This document shows positions 11,965-24,459 of a stretch of 64,000 nt of DNA, piece after piece. The DNA is from Trochalopteron elliotii (Eukaryota > Chordata > Aves > Passeriformes > Leiothrichidae). The stretch is from contig JANPWX010000619.1 of NCBI GenBank assembly GCA_024734555.1, positions 3,838,138-3,902,137 on the forward strand. Direction: 5' to 3'. Under the pieces are notes generated by a model. That model was not told where the DNA came from, did not search any database, and saw only the letters and a list, made by a program, of their open reading frames with translations. The first letter of the stretch is position 1. Each line of letters opens with the position of its first letter. Position numbers and translations under genes: made by a program.

Positions 11965-14900
11965 CTCCTCTGAGCGTTTCGAGGCGCCCTTGTGTTTTGT
12001 AAGCCGAGCAATAAATTTGTAATTAAAGCGGTGTTATATTGGAAAAACTTTTTTTTTCCCCTATGTAGATCTTTAATTTTCTAAGTGTCCCACTCCCTCA
12101 TTCTGGCTCAGTCTGAACCTGTGCCAAACCGCAAAGCCTATAGAGCACAGGTCCTTGCAGCTGAGGAGAGCTCCAGCCTGTGTCTTCAGGAAATTAAAGA
12201 GCTCTGTGTCCTCGTGTGTCTGTGTATTGACTATTTTCATAGGGGTTTAGCTGTGGTTTGCAGCTCAATATTGAAAGGTGTTATTGATACTTCGAGGGAA
12301 AATGTGAGAAAAATATTTTTTTCCTTTTTTTAATGTTTTCTCAGTTGTTTTCCCTATTCTTTATTTTTTTTTTTTCCTTGCTAAGGTTACTGGCATGGGA
12401 ACAGCACTGTCATACTTCACCTCATCAACGTGTGCTGTGTATTTGTTGCAGTCTGGAGAATCTGGCTGCTAAGAATTATTCAACCCAAAATACATCTATT
12501 TTGATTATTTGTTCTTAGATTCCCCAGTCATAAACGATTCACCTGGTTAAGTACAGTGACCTTCCTCCTTCTGAAATTACAAATTTTAAAAGGCATTACT
12601 CCTTCCCATGCATGTCTTATCTGATAAATATATACCATAGCTTTTATTCTACTCCAGCATTTCTAGTATGCAGACAATATATACAATGAGAACATATTTA
12701 TGACTTAGAAAATGTATTAATATATATTAAAGTCTTGCATGTTACCAGAAACTTAAAGGAGATGGCAAACCTTTAAGCCAATGCAGTAGACTGAAATGTT
12801 CTAGCTTCTCAGATGAATATGTATCTGCCAAAAACATAAGAACTGCTCTGCAGATAACCCTATTATAAGACAATATGTAAAAAACACTGTACCCTTTCTT
12901 TATTTTTAGTGAAAGAAATGTATTTTCATAGGATCAAGGCAAGCCTGGAAACACACATATTTTTTCCAGTCTTTAAAAATCTGAACTATGGCTTAAAAAT
13001 ATTGAAAGTCTCTTGCAGTTCCGTCCTATAAAGTGCTGTGTATCTCTCAGAGGCACTTAGAACAGCTATTATTTAATTAGGCCTTATTTACTTATTACAT
13101 TCCAGTAACCCCTAGGTTGTAGCTTTCTCTATAACAGAGCGAAACAACAGTCCATGTTACAGAGCTGGTGAAGAAATGTTGGAAGTACCTCTGAAGATCT
13201 ATTGCTTCTGGCACTAAGGTGTTCCCAGCCTTCTTGAGCATGGCAGAGGCCCATGCTGTTGTCTCCTCAGGAGCCTGCATTAAGCAGGTGACCTCTGAGT
13301 GCAGCCCTCCCCTGGGGAAGCTTTGAGCCTGGTTCTGTGTGTGCGTGTGTTCGTGTTTGTTTGTATATGTGTGCTTGTGTGTGAGACTGTTCCAGTGGGG
13401 AAGAAACTGATCAGTAGGGTGGTCTCCCCCTGATTCCTAGAAGCAACAGAAGGAAAACTACTAATCTATGCTGCTGGTAATGGAAGAGAAGAAACTATCT
13501 GCATCCCAGAGTTCTCCCAGCCATCCTCGAGCAACCTTAAACACCTCTTTCCCTTGATTATTGGTATTAAGAGGGTGATCTCAGATGGCTTTGTTTAAGG
13601 ACTGTGTTGAGAAAGGAAGAAGCATTTGGAGATCACATTTATTCATCAGAGTGTTGGTATGTACCTCTTGGTTGTCTCACCTATCCATCCTGGATCTTGA
13701 GTGGATTTGACCTAGTGGCTTCCACTCATATGGGCAGGCAAAAGATGTTTACTGCATCAGCTTGTATGTCCCTCATTTGTATTTATTTAATTTTTGAGCA
13801 GATCATGATCTGAGCAAGTCATTCCCACCTTTGCTGTTGTCAAAGGGCACCAGCAGGCTGGAAAGGTGATGGGAGGAGCAGGGATATCTGAGGGTGAAGG
13901 AGCCAGGTTAAGATTGCCCATGTCTCTGCCCATGGTGCCCCACATGGGGGTGGTGGGAGCCCATGAGACACACACACACCCCCAGGCCCCCCAGCCCCAT
14001 TTAGTCCATCACTGATAATGCCCTGGTCAGTTTTGTGACAGGCTAAAGCCGGTGTGTTGAAGCTCAGGATCCATTTGTTGTCGGGCTCATTTTCAAAGAT
14101 GGAAATGTTTCTGAGTGGCTTTGCCTGCCATGTGTACACAGGTTGTTCATTCTGCTGCAACACCCAAGGAAACCCAGGTGTGTGTGTCCCCCAGCCACCC
14201 ACTGCTTGGCAGAGGTGAGGGGTGAGGGCTGGGCCACCACAGTGCTCTGCCAGTGCCCAGCTACTGGAAAATAAAGAAGGTCTTTGTCCAAAACCTGTCT
14301 GTTCTTTACAATTTCTACTTGGATTTGGGATATGCTGGTAATTGCGGGGAAGGCGGGGGGAGAGGGGGTGGTGGGAGGAGGGAATCAGCTGTCATCCCAA
14401 ATAAAAGTGGTAGTTTAAAATACTATAACTTTTGTAGCAATCTCAATGGAAAAACAGAATACTAAAAATTAGATCTAACAGAGCTGCTTTTGACCTCTGT
14501 AAAATCATGATTTTTTAAAAAAAAAAAAAGGAATTTCATTTAATTTGGCAAATCTCTTGTGTTTATTTTTATTTAGCACTGCATAGCATTACATGCAACT
14601 TTTTGCTCTGGAGGGATGAAGGGCACGAAACTCTGGAGAGAATTAAACCAGAAAGAAATGCAAGCTAACTAATGCCTGAGTGGTCCAGAGAGCTTGAGAT
14701 GGTGCCATGTTCTGCTTTTTACTAGAAAGAAATCTGGCGTGAAAGCCAGATTTTTGTTGCCTAGGAATTAAGTTGTTTCTGCTGCTTATTCCTTACCTGA
14801 ACTCCTAATCCCCTGTTTGTGCTATGGCACAAAACAAATTATTTCACATAGACCAAAGGACAGCCTTGTAACAATTAAAGTCTATTGTGTAAAAGTATAA

Positions 14901-15240
14901 ATGGCACATTGATCGTTAAGGTAAGCAGACTTGTAAAGAGTAATTCTTGGACATGAGCTATACGGTCATTTAATGTACACTTTGGAGAAGTCATTATGCG
15001 TGGGGAGGTAAATTGCAAACTGTAAAATTCTTATTTAGCCAGTTAACGTGTGTGCTTGGTCTAAACAGACCCCAGCAGAAACAATGTGAGGTCTGCTCCT
15101 ACTTTTGCAGAAAGCACAAGTATTTTAATACTGCTTTCCCTGGGAACACACATCTTATTCCAAATTTCTTAAAAAAATAAGGAGCCCCTTCCTCTCAAAA
15201 AAACCCAAACAAACAAAAAAACAACAACAACAAAAACCCA
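11965..15240. other. AT-rich non-coding stretch
   Basis: No gene or known mobile element was recognised. It contains T-rich and A-rich runs (for example 12361-12377 and 14516-14530), a TG-rich patch at 13335-13390 and an A/C-rich run at 15198-15240. Confidence 0.5.
13335..13390. repeat. Imperfect TG-rich simple repeat
   Basis: The stretch is made of alternating TG/GTGTT units with interruptions. Confidence 0.6.
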
Positions 15241-15250
15241 CCTCTATGAC

Positions 15251-15287
15251 AAGTGGGAAATATTCTTTACAAAGTGGGAAATATTCT
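15251..15287 (+). repeat. Short tandem duplication
   Basis: AAGTGGGAAATATTCT occurs at 15251-15266 and again at 15272-15287, separated by five bases. It is a small local duplication. Confidence 0.8.
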
Positions 15288-16154
15288 AAATCCTTGAACC
15301 TCGGACTCTGCTGAGGTCCATGTAATCTCGGTCACACTCATTAGGAAAAGAAAAAAGAAAAAATCTACCCCCTGCCCAGGGAGTGTTTAAAAGGATGAGT
15401 GTGGATCCACTGAAACCAGTCCTGCGAAGGTCAGCTTTGTCTTGTAAGAGGAAAGGTGACAGGGTCAGCATTATTGCACATGATGAAACCCCCACGGGGG
15501 CTGGAAGAGGTCATCTCTCTCCTCCTGTCTCCTCCTTTGGCCAGTGTGTCCCTTCTGGGGACAAACCTGCCAACGAAGGTGATGAAATTTCTTATTGCCA
15601 GAGAGAAACACTCGGCTGGCCAGCTTAAGGTTCTAGGCTCCCCATTTAGGGTGGGGTGGAAGAGCTCCTGTTCCCCAGAGCGCAATTTGACTGTTAGGAA
15701 GCGTGGCGTCCCTCTGAGCCTGCAGAGAAGGCAGGAAGTTTCTGGGCGACCGATACGATTTGCTGGGCCCCTTCCGTGTGACTGCCAATACCTAGATGGC
15801 ATTGCCCGGAGCAGCGTCTCTGGGGGTTCTGGGGGCTCCCCCTTCCGCACTTGCAAAAGCCCTTATGGGGCTCCTGCAGCTGGCGCTGGGAAGTCTGGAA
15901 AAGGAAGGGGGTTCGGAGGTGGGATGGATGCGTGTTTGCCGGCACGCAGAAACGAGTCAGACACGGGGCTTTGCCTCTCTAGCCCATCTCGCGGGGGTTT
16001 GCATCCCTCGCCGCCGCTCCTCGTGGCCGCTGACACGCGTGTAATGCACCCGCCCAGGGCTCCATCACCACCCGTCGTATGTGCAATGACTCTCACTGCT
16101 GTATTTTGCTTGGCTCTGAAAATTAGCCTGTTTGGATAACACCCGATAGAAAAC

Positions 16155-16200
16155 ATTTACGCTGGAAGCCAAACAGGCAAATATTTTAATCTCTCATATT
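16155..16200. promoter_or_regulatory. FOX-type motif cluster, possible regulatory element
   Basis: GCAAATA at 16177-16183 fits the reverse complement of TRTTTRY. It is preceded by AAACA and followed by an AT-rich stretch with ATATTTTAAT. It lies between CpG-rich blocks downstream of FOXA1. Only the motifs support it. Confidence 0.2.
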
Positions 16201-16255
16201 AACACAGCGGTTTTCCAATCGGTTGATTTTTGTGCTCTATTATTCATTTGTGTGT

Positions 16256-16322
16256 GCGTTATTCATTCATTCGCTCCATTCGTTCATTCATACAGCCACT
16301 CTGTCATTCATTCATTCCTCCA
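16256..16322. repeat. Imperfect ATTC repeat
   Basis: Repeated ATTC units with interruptions flank the left side of a CpG-rich block. Confidence 0.65.
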
Positions 16323-16324
16323 TC

Positions 16325-16800
16325 ATTTTCCCTCCTCCGCTGGGCCAGCGGTAGCCCAGGCTGCGCCCGCCGACTCCGCAAGAAGCGGCCCGAAGTTTGT
16401 TGCATTCCCGTAGCCCTGGACGGTGTCGGGGTGTGATGGTGATGGTACACCCCACCCCGACCCCAAGACAGGCTCCTGGGTATCCTTGCGGTCCCTGGAG
16501 GAGGTGGGGTACGCCGGAGGAGAGGACTGTTTGCCTGCTTGGCTGCTCTGTGCCCGCGGCAGCTCCCACCGCTGCTGTGTCTCCGCTAGTCACCGCGAGC
16601 AGCGCGGGGCGGCGGGCACGGCGCTGCTCCCGGGCAGAGTCCGAGCCGGCTACCCCCGCCTGCGGCCCAGCTGACACGGCAGGGAGCGGAGTGGCGGAAC
16701 CCTCCGGGCCCGGGCGCGGCCCTGGAGGGAAATGTCAAGAACTTCCAAGCCCGCTGCTGCAGGCTCGTTCGGCAGAGGGGGAATGCGCAGTTAGACCACC
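16325..16800. other. CpG-rich block
   Basis: GC-rich DNA with many CG dinucleotides and overlapping open frames on both strands. No gene is supported. It is one of a series of islands around FOXA1. Confidence 0.5.
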
Positions 16801-17720
16801 AACGTGCTGGTGCCCTACAATCCGCCACTTAATACACTTCTGCAATTTAAACTTCTGGGGACCCCCTCCTTTCAAGCCGATTTGTGATATAGGTGTTTTC
16901 TCATTACACTCCCCCCACCCCTTTCCTTTGAAATGCACCCCCTCACCACCCTCCCGCTCCCTTTCTTCTGAGCCCTGCTCTCTAATTCTAGATGAGTATT
17001 ACTTTGCTCTTTTCGTTGGCCAAGCACAATTGTGTTATTGGAGATAATGAATTCAATCCCCATCAAAGAGTATTAGGAGCGCCTTGGCCCTGTAGTGCCT
17101 TTTTTCAAACCGGGAATGAAAGGCAGAGAGAAAATTCTCTGGGTAGCCTCTGCGCTGGCAGCTTTTGAAGTGAAGGGAGGCGGGCATTGTTGTTCACATT
17201 TTTGTCCATACGGCTGAAGAAAGACCGGCGGCTTTTGATGAGAAGATGAGAACCGCCTCGTAAGTTGAGCAACAAGTTAGATGGCGAAGTCTTCCCGCTG
17301 CCTACGGCCTGTGGATAACATATGTCCCGCATTAATAGGGGCTCAAGGGAACAATTGCCAGGGGGGTGGGGTGGGGAGAGCTCTGCTCTGCACCATCCAG
17401 CGGCTCCTTTTTTTCCCCGTCCTCTGGACACCGATGCCCCGATGGGAGTGTTTTAAGGGAGACACGAAGATATTCTCCCTGGGTCTTGGTTTGCACGTGT
17501 GTCCAGGGGGCCGAGACGGACAAGCGATATGCGCCGACCATGGGCTCTGCTGAGGGAGAAAAGGGGGACCTTGGTGACATGTGCTGGGTCACCTCTGCTC
17601 GCCATTTCATTCTGCCAGGGCTCCTGGTGGCCGGGGCGTGATGTTATGTCTGCTGCCATGTGTTTGGAGGGCATCCCTCCTTTCTAAACAAGAATCTGTT
17701 ATTAGTTTGCTGGGGTTTGA

Positions 17721-17733
17721 GGGGGGGGGGGGG
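17721..17733 (+). repeat. Poly(G) tract
   Basis: Thirteen consecutive G residues are followed by TGGTGG, a likely length-variable site. Confidence 0.85.
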
Positions 17734-18079
17734 TGGTGGTTTTTGTTTTTTTCGCTACTAAATGTGGGGTCGGGACTTGGTTTTGTCACTTGTTGTTATT
17801 CCCTTTCCATTTCATATAAGTTAATGACATACCTGAAGTCTGTAAAGTACTTCCTTAGATAAAGCAACCAGGCAAGGAAAAACATGAAGAGGTAAAACGT
17901 CTGTTGCTCACATCAGATAACCTTAGAACTAGAAAACTTGTTGCATACATTTGAGTAAGTTCAGACATGCTCTTATTCCAATCTCCTGCCCCACAGTTCA
18001 AAGATTCCCCGCCCCCCGGGCTTTATTATGCTAAAGAGGTCATTACTGAGAGTCACTATGGAGAGATCCCGGTTTGCAG

Positions 18080-18130
18080 AATGAGGCCCACCTCCTAGTT
18101 ACCAGCATGTTTACATTTTCTGTCGGTCAT
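18080..18130. promoter_or_regulatory. Candidate FOX site in non-coding DNA
   Basis: TGTTTAC at 18109-18115 is a perfect FOXA consensus, placed just left of a CpG-rich block about 6 kb downstream of the FOXA1 stop. Single motifs are common by chance. Confidence 0.2.
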
Positions 18131-18289
18131 AACCGGAGGAAATGTGTGTTAGCAACCTGACAGGCAGGCTCGGGAAATAAAAGGAATAAAGGGGGAAATA
18201 CATTTCATCTATTGCTCAGTAGATGGCAAATGTAGATGATTAGGGAGTACTTAGAGGTATCGGACACAAAGGCGGTATTTGCCATAGAC

Positions 18290-19010
18290 GTGGTTGCTGG
18301 AGAGGGCCAGATCCCACTCCCGGGGCAGGCAGTCCTGCGCCTCGGTTCCCGGGCAGGCTCGGAGCGAAGTGAGAGTTCCCGGGGGCACTCCCGCACTTCC
18401 GTGCTCTGATAGCCTGGCGGGGAGCGGGATCACGCGCGTCCCTCTCTGTGCGGTGTGGGGCAGCTCCCGGAGCCCTCCCTTCACCGAAGGGGGTACCAGC
18501 CCCGGGGACACAGGACACCTCCCCCTGACCGCTCGTGGCCAAGGGGCGACTGGCCAGTGAAGGGGATGCCCCCGCTCCAGATGATGGAGGTGGCTTTTCT
18601 ACCGGACGACGGCGGACTCGACACTCTTTCACTGCCGAGTGGTGTGTGAACGGGCCCGATTTCGGGAGCAGAAATGCGATCATCCGAAACATGTCCACCT
18701 GGCGACCCCTACCCCTTCTATTCCCTCAGGCGACCCAGTGAAGGTGGACGGGGTCCCAAATTCTGAGCTGGGCTGAACCAAAGGAGGGCAACGCCGTCCG
18801 CTGGGGAAGGCTGGGGCTACCGAGACCGGGCGGGAGACCCGGACGGGCAGGGAGGTCAGTGGCATCCGCACCCCGCGCACACCGAGGCCCCGTCCCGCCC
18901 GCTCCCCTGTCACCTCAGCGCCGCTTCAGACCTTCCCCTGCGGCGAGGGGACAGCCTGTGCGAGGACAGGGCAGGGGGGAACACAGCAACGCTCCTGTTC
19001 AGCGCGTGTT
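18290..19010. other. CpG-rich block
   Basis: GC-rich and CG-rich DNA ends abruptly at an AAT microsatellite. Overlapping frames on both strands argue against a real coding gene. Confidence 0.5.
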
Positions 19011-19024
19011 CCGCCTGCTGGCTG

Positions 19025-19025
<1 letters not shown>

Positions 19026-19080
<55 letters not shown>
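19026..19080 (+). repeat. (AAT)n microsatellite, about 18 units
   Basis: A perfect trinucleotide array of 55 bases joins the CpG-rich block on its left to AT-rich DNA on its right. Confidence 0.97.
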
Positions 19081-19081
<1 letters not shown>

Positions 19082-19084
19082 CCT

Positions 19085-20735
19085 GTCTGGTGGTAGGTCA
19101 TCCTTGGAATAACGAGCAGGTGTGAGAATATTTCATGGGAAAAATTAGATTACCAATTGTACAACAATAATATCAAAAGAACGACGAACTTCCCCTAAAG
19201 TAACTCGCCTGAGCAAAGCCCATTCGAGCAATGCTTTCGCAGCAGAGGCGCCATTCCGGAAAACGATCCTTTCTATTAATTCAACTAAATGTAGGAGTTT
19301 TAGGATGGGGGGAAAGAGAAGACACCACATCTTTTTTCCCGTGTAGAGACAAGTGGATTCTGCCATGAGGCTACATATGCCTTAAATCCTAATGACTGGA
19401 GACAAAGGTGAGCGCTGGCAGTTTGATCTGTCCAAAGTTCAAAGATCTGAAATCTCAATGAGTTTCTGTTTGAGGTGAAGGGGAGAAACAAACACCATGG
19501 CAAGGCTTGGGCCAGAAAGTTGCAAGGCTTGCAAGTGAAATGCGACGTTATTTACACTAATCTATCCTTAACTGCTACTTTGTCACAATGGTCAGAATAA
19601 TTATTAGAAAATAAGCAGAGGGAACAAAGGCAGGTTTTCTTCTTATCGCCTCCCGTTTCCGCTCTTCTCTACCTCCAATTATTTTCTCCTGCTGAAACAG
19701 ACCTTTCAAAACTACAAATTGCAGAAAACGTGCAAACTATTTTAAAAATATTATTAGTCTGCCTTTGCTAGGAGCTCAGAAGGCTGGCTTCGCATTAAGA
19801 AAAAGAGAGCCATTTTACTGCACGACCCTTGACATGTAAATAATCAAACTAATTGCATTTTGATTTTAGCTATTAACTATTGTCCTATATTTCCTAAACA
19901 ATATTGCAGCGTGGGAGTTTTGCGGGGACTTACGTGTACATTCTTTACTCAGGTCACACTCTGTGCACTATTGTGGTGTGATTTTTGCCTGGTCATTGTG
20001 TGTTATGTGTATTTCCACTTGTCTCCCCTGGAAACAAATGCATATTAATTATATGTATGTTAATACATACAATATATGCATCTATATTCCTCCCGAGAGA
20101 ACTTTATACCCCATTTTTATATGAGGATAATTTGCTCCTTCACGAATTAAATTTAGCACTAAAATGCACAGGAAACATATTTATTTATTAAGTCTCTGAT
20201 TTTAAAATGTTTTTTTCAGAGTGATTTATCACATATGCTCACACATATATGCCTAGATTCCGTTTCATCAAAGCAGGAAAGAAACCATACAAAGTGCATT
20301 GTTATCGCAATCAGGTGTTTCATGTGTAATATTTCTGTTAAAAACCCGAGACAATTGCTCTTCTAAAGACTAGCTGGAGTTACAGCAAGGGAATTCATTT
20401 ATTTCTGTTTATACTGACTGACCAATTTCAATACCTACTCAACACATTTCAAAACAATTTTTGAAGCTATGCCAATGGCTGAAGTGTTTTCTCGCGCCGT
20501 TCTTTCAGGATTTACTTATGTTTTATTGACGCTAATAGGATTAAAATGAAAAACTGTCCGGCAAAATTTTTCTTTCTCGTTTTTCAGTAGTCCCGAACAT
20601 TTAAAATTATTCCGTCCAAATAATGTATATCCTCCGATTGTTTGCCGATATAGATGTCAGTGTTGTCCATTCGCATTCAGGAAACAAACCAGCAGTTCCT
20701 TGTGATTTTATTTCTCCCACTTGACTTGGGCGGCT
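19085..20735. other. AT-rich non-coding stretch between CpG-rich blocks
   Basis: No gene is seen. A perfect FOX-type site GTAAATA (reverse complement TATTTAC) lies at 19836-19842, next to homeodomain-type TAAT/ATTA words. It is regulatory in appearance, but only by motif content. Confidence 0.3.
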
Positions 20736-20739
20736 GAAG

Positions 20740-21110
20740 TTGCTTTTATTCCACCGACTCTTCCCTTCTGAGAAGGGCAGGTGCTGCTCGCAGGTGCTCC
20801 CAGGAGGTGCCACGAGTGGGGGGCGGAGGGGCACGGTGCTCTCTTGCCGGGAGGCGCAGGACTGTCAGACCCCGCGGCAGAGAAGGGCTCCGCTGCCCCA
20901 GGGGTCCCTTCCACGTCCCCTCGCCCCCGGCTGTAGGGCCCCGCCGCGGGCACTCGGAGCACCTGTCCCGCCGGCGCACCCAGTATCTCCCCCTCGTCCC
21001 GGGCCGGGGGCCTCCTCACCGCCCAAACTCCGTGTAAATCTTTATAGAGATGCCCCGCCGTCCCGATTTACTCCCCGCTTGTATTTAATGACTCTAAATG
21101 AGCTGTTTTC
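20740..21110. other. CpG-rich block
   Basis: GC-rich, CG-dense DNA about 3.5 kb beyond the FOXA1 poly(A) region. Open frames occur on both strands without protein-like features. Confidence 0.5.
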
Positions 21111-21366
21111 GCTCCCTCGCACGTGGCCAGTCGGAGGTAATTGCCGAGCAGGAAAAGATGGAGTTCGCCCCATAAACCGAGGTGTCGGTCGGAGGCTGGA
21201 ACCTGAAGCGGACTCCCGCTTTGCCTCTGTCCCGGACACGGGGCTGAGACACTATCTCTGACAGGGGCAAAAGCTTCGCACCCGCCAGTTCCTTCCCTTC
21301 TAGCACAGAGCAACCGGTCCGGCTGGAAAGAGATGCTCGCAAACTCCTCTCTACACATTGCGGAGC

Positions 21367-21380
21367 GGGGGGGGGGGGGG
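21367..21380 (+). repeat. Poly(G) tract
   Basis: A run of about 14 G residues in GC-rich DNA. Confidence 0.8.
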
Positions 21381-22019
21381 TGCACCTTCTTCTTCTGGAG
21401 CACATTTTTAGCTTATTTTTGCACTCTGGCTTGGAGTTCCTGTGCACAGGATTAAAGCAGCATCAGGGCAGCTAGGAGCGGAATGTAAAACGGGACTCTT
21501 CGCCCTGCTGTTGATTTCCAAATCTTAAACTGATCACAGAATGCTGAGTGCTTTGCGCCGGGGACCCGCGTTTTTAACGTGAGCTGCATCCCTGTCTTGT
21601 CAGTGGCTCGTTGCCCACCGCAGACACCATTTGCCTACGAGAAGAAAGGGGAGGAATATAATCTTGATGGCGAGTGGCGAAAGGGCACACGCTGCATCCG
21701 TGACAGGCTCCGCTCCTTATCTCTGAGAGGTTTGGAGCCGTGTCGGTCCGCTTAAACCCTTTTATTACCCACGCCCCAAATATTTCCATTACACACGGTC
21801 TGTGCTCCTCAGCTGATATGTGAAACTTGCTGCCTTATCTCTGTCAGTCGATTGATATTTTCCGTGTATAAGCCCAAGGCATTAAATCAATGTCTCCACT
21901 CTGCAATGGCATATTCTCTATAGACTAGTCTGTGGGAGACAAGTGAAGTCCTGCTGAAAATTGCCTTCGTCCTGTCTCGATTCTCACGAAGCTCCTTTTG
22001 GCAGAAGAAGCTGGGCTTT

Positions 22020-22870
22020 AAATAGGATCCGCCTGCCCAGACTCGGTGCCGAGCAGCCCAGAGCTGCCCCTGGCTGCGGGGGGTCTGCTGATGTTTGCCA
22101 TTTCGGGACATACAGAGGCGAAGGTGCCACATAGTCGGGCCATGGGGTAACCGGCCGCACACGGCCACCGGGACAGAACCCCCGCCCTCCCGGGCAGGAC
22201 CCGTATGCGGAGGCCGGGGGAGACCAGCGGTAAATGCCCGCCCGACCGAGAGCACCCGCACAGCGCGACTCGGGAGACAGCTCCGTGTCGCCGGGAGAGC
22301 CGTGGGTGCATCTCCGATCCGGCCACACTTGCAAAGCAGAGGAGCTCTCCCAAGACTTTTTTGTTTGTTTGTTTTTGGTTTTGGTTTTTTTTCTCTCATG
22401 TTTTCAGATGGGTAGTAGTGCTGGAGGAATGTGACAAGATTTCTGGGACGCTGGCTTGGCTTTTCTAAATCAAATCTTAATTTAGTTTGTCGCCGCTGTC
22501 CCTAACCCATCAGGGGGCAATTATGTGATAATTACGAGAATTACGCAGTTCTTTTATCTGGCGGCCGTGCACCAACAGGGCTCGCCACGGCGAAATCCGT
22601 TCACACTTAAACTCCCCTCCCCCGACAAAGTCTATTGCTGGGGACCAGAGCTCTCCAGCGCGGCTGCTGGTGTCGTTCAGACGGATGGGTCCGAGCCAGA
22701 ACTACAAAGCGGGATTTGGGCCTTTCCAGCCGCCCGGAGCGGTGTGGAGCCGTTCTAGGGATGCTCCCCGTGGGCGTCGTCCCGTCCGGCGGGGAAACGC
22801 CGAGTCTGGCTGCCGCCGCCCCGGCAGCCCTGGCCGCAAAACACCCAGAACGTTACATCCCCTTGGGTGA
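22020..22870. other. CpG-rich block
   Basis: Two GC-rich sub-blocks are separated by a T/G-rich run (22360-22400). No gene is supported. It lies just beyond the 3' end region of FOXA1. Confidence 0.45.
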
Positions 22871-23159
22871 CTTCTCCCTGCCATCTCCCAACTTATCCCA
22901 GCACAGTAAATTAGGGGGAAAAAATAATAAAGGACATTACCACACACTCAGCCTCACAGGCCGGTGCCATCGCAGCGCCCCACAAGTACATCCTGCGGGA
23001 GCGTCCCCCGCCTGCCCTCTGCATAAGCCCGACCGTACAAATCTTTCCTCTTCACATCCACACTTAAGCACTACGTTTCGATTTTCTTGCACATAGCTCC
23101 CTCCTCCGTAACCCGCCCCAGAAATTTTGTAAGAAAATGGCAGAGGTATTTAATTGATA

Positions 23160-24459
23160 ACATTTGATTTATTTAAAGTCCTTAACTGCAAATGATCAAA
23201 AACATACTTCACGCATTAAATTCTCAGTTATCGTTTTAAATCAAAATATTTTTCAATTACAATCACATTTATAAAATTAACAAAATTTCTTAAATTCATG
23301 TGTAATTATTTTTTTACTGTCATTTAAAGCAATTTCCAGCTGTAAAGAAAGAAAACAATATAAACCATGCAATAAATTAAGAACATTGAAACAGCGAACA
23401 GGAATAATAATAAAACCCGTCTGACTATGCTAATACCGTGTAAAACTGTGGAAAGTGCAATAACACTGGATGAAATAAGCTAACGATGGCGATAATTAAA
23501 GGGCAAAAAAAAATTTATTAGACAAGTTTGAAATGGGGGGAGAGACAGAGCTGTCCTCTTTTCCTTGCATCAGTGTAGTAGTCAATGTTTCCTAGGGGAG
23601 GGGGGAAATAACCTGGTTATAGATACACAGTTCTAGCTGGTACACAATGAAGACAAATTAAATAAGTATGTCATCCACATGTTGATGAGAGTTCCTGATG
23701 AACTAGAATCTTCAGTAACAGATGGGAAGGAAAAAAATCCAACTGGCTGTGACCTCTTGTAACTTTATATTACATCCCAAAACAGGTAACACTTGGAAAA
23801 AGATAAGGGTCGCATCCTGCACTCCAAAGCTCCAGTTGGTCCCCTCGGGAGTGCAGGATCCAGCCCGCAGCATCTGAGTTTTATGCGGGTTGTAGTAGCC
23901 GAAGGTTTATTTTGCAAGTATCAAAAGGATGATCCGAGAAAGTAAATAGTTCTCTTGTTGCTTAGAGATTCTCATAGTGTTTTGCTACTTCACAGCAGTA
24001 TTGTCCTTCAAAGCCTTTTTAATTAAAAAAAAAAAGTCTTAAATGTCTACTCGCTTCTTCATCTCCGTATTGTTAAAGTATTGCCACATACCTGTAAACT
24101 TACATGAGATTATAGAACACATAAGGGAGGGAGACGAAGGGGCGGAAAGCACAAACAAGTAGTTTACAAGCTCAACATTTTTTTCTTCTTTTTAATAACA
24201 CCCTGCATAGGCTGGGGAGGTCTCCGGGGAGAGGGGCTGGGCGGCGGGGGCTGGAGGGAGTATGTACAAGCGGGACGTGGCCGGCTTTGCAGGAGGTCGT
24301 GGTGGATCATAACAACACACAACGCGTTGCGAGACAATTAAAAAGTAACAGTCCTTTGCACGCAGCGTGCGGAAACACCTTGGTCTGTCTCAGGGAAAGC
24401 AGGGAGAGAAGCCAGGAGAGGGAGGAGGGGTCTCGGCCCCGGCTGCCGGGGTTGCACAG
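23160..24459 (-). other. FOXA1: FOXA1 3' untranslated region (left end uncertain)
   Basis: The segment following the stop is GC-rich for about 250 bases and then becomes AT-rich with T/A runs, as expected of a long 3' UTR. Minus-strand AATAAA hexamers lie at 23911-23906, 23519-23514 and 23173-23168. The last would give a 3' UTR of roughly 1.3 kb. I cannot tell which signal is used; RNA 3' ends are needed. Confidence 0.5.

Noticed and set aside
10980..12002. 340-codon frame crossing the gap at 11486-11884
   Set aside because: Nearly half of it is unknown bases read through as open. The remainder is translated GC-rich DNA.
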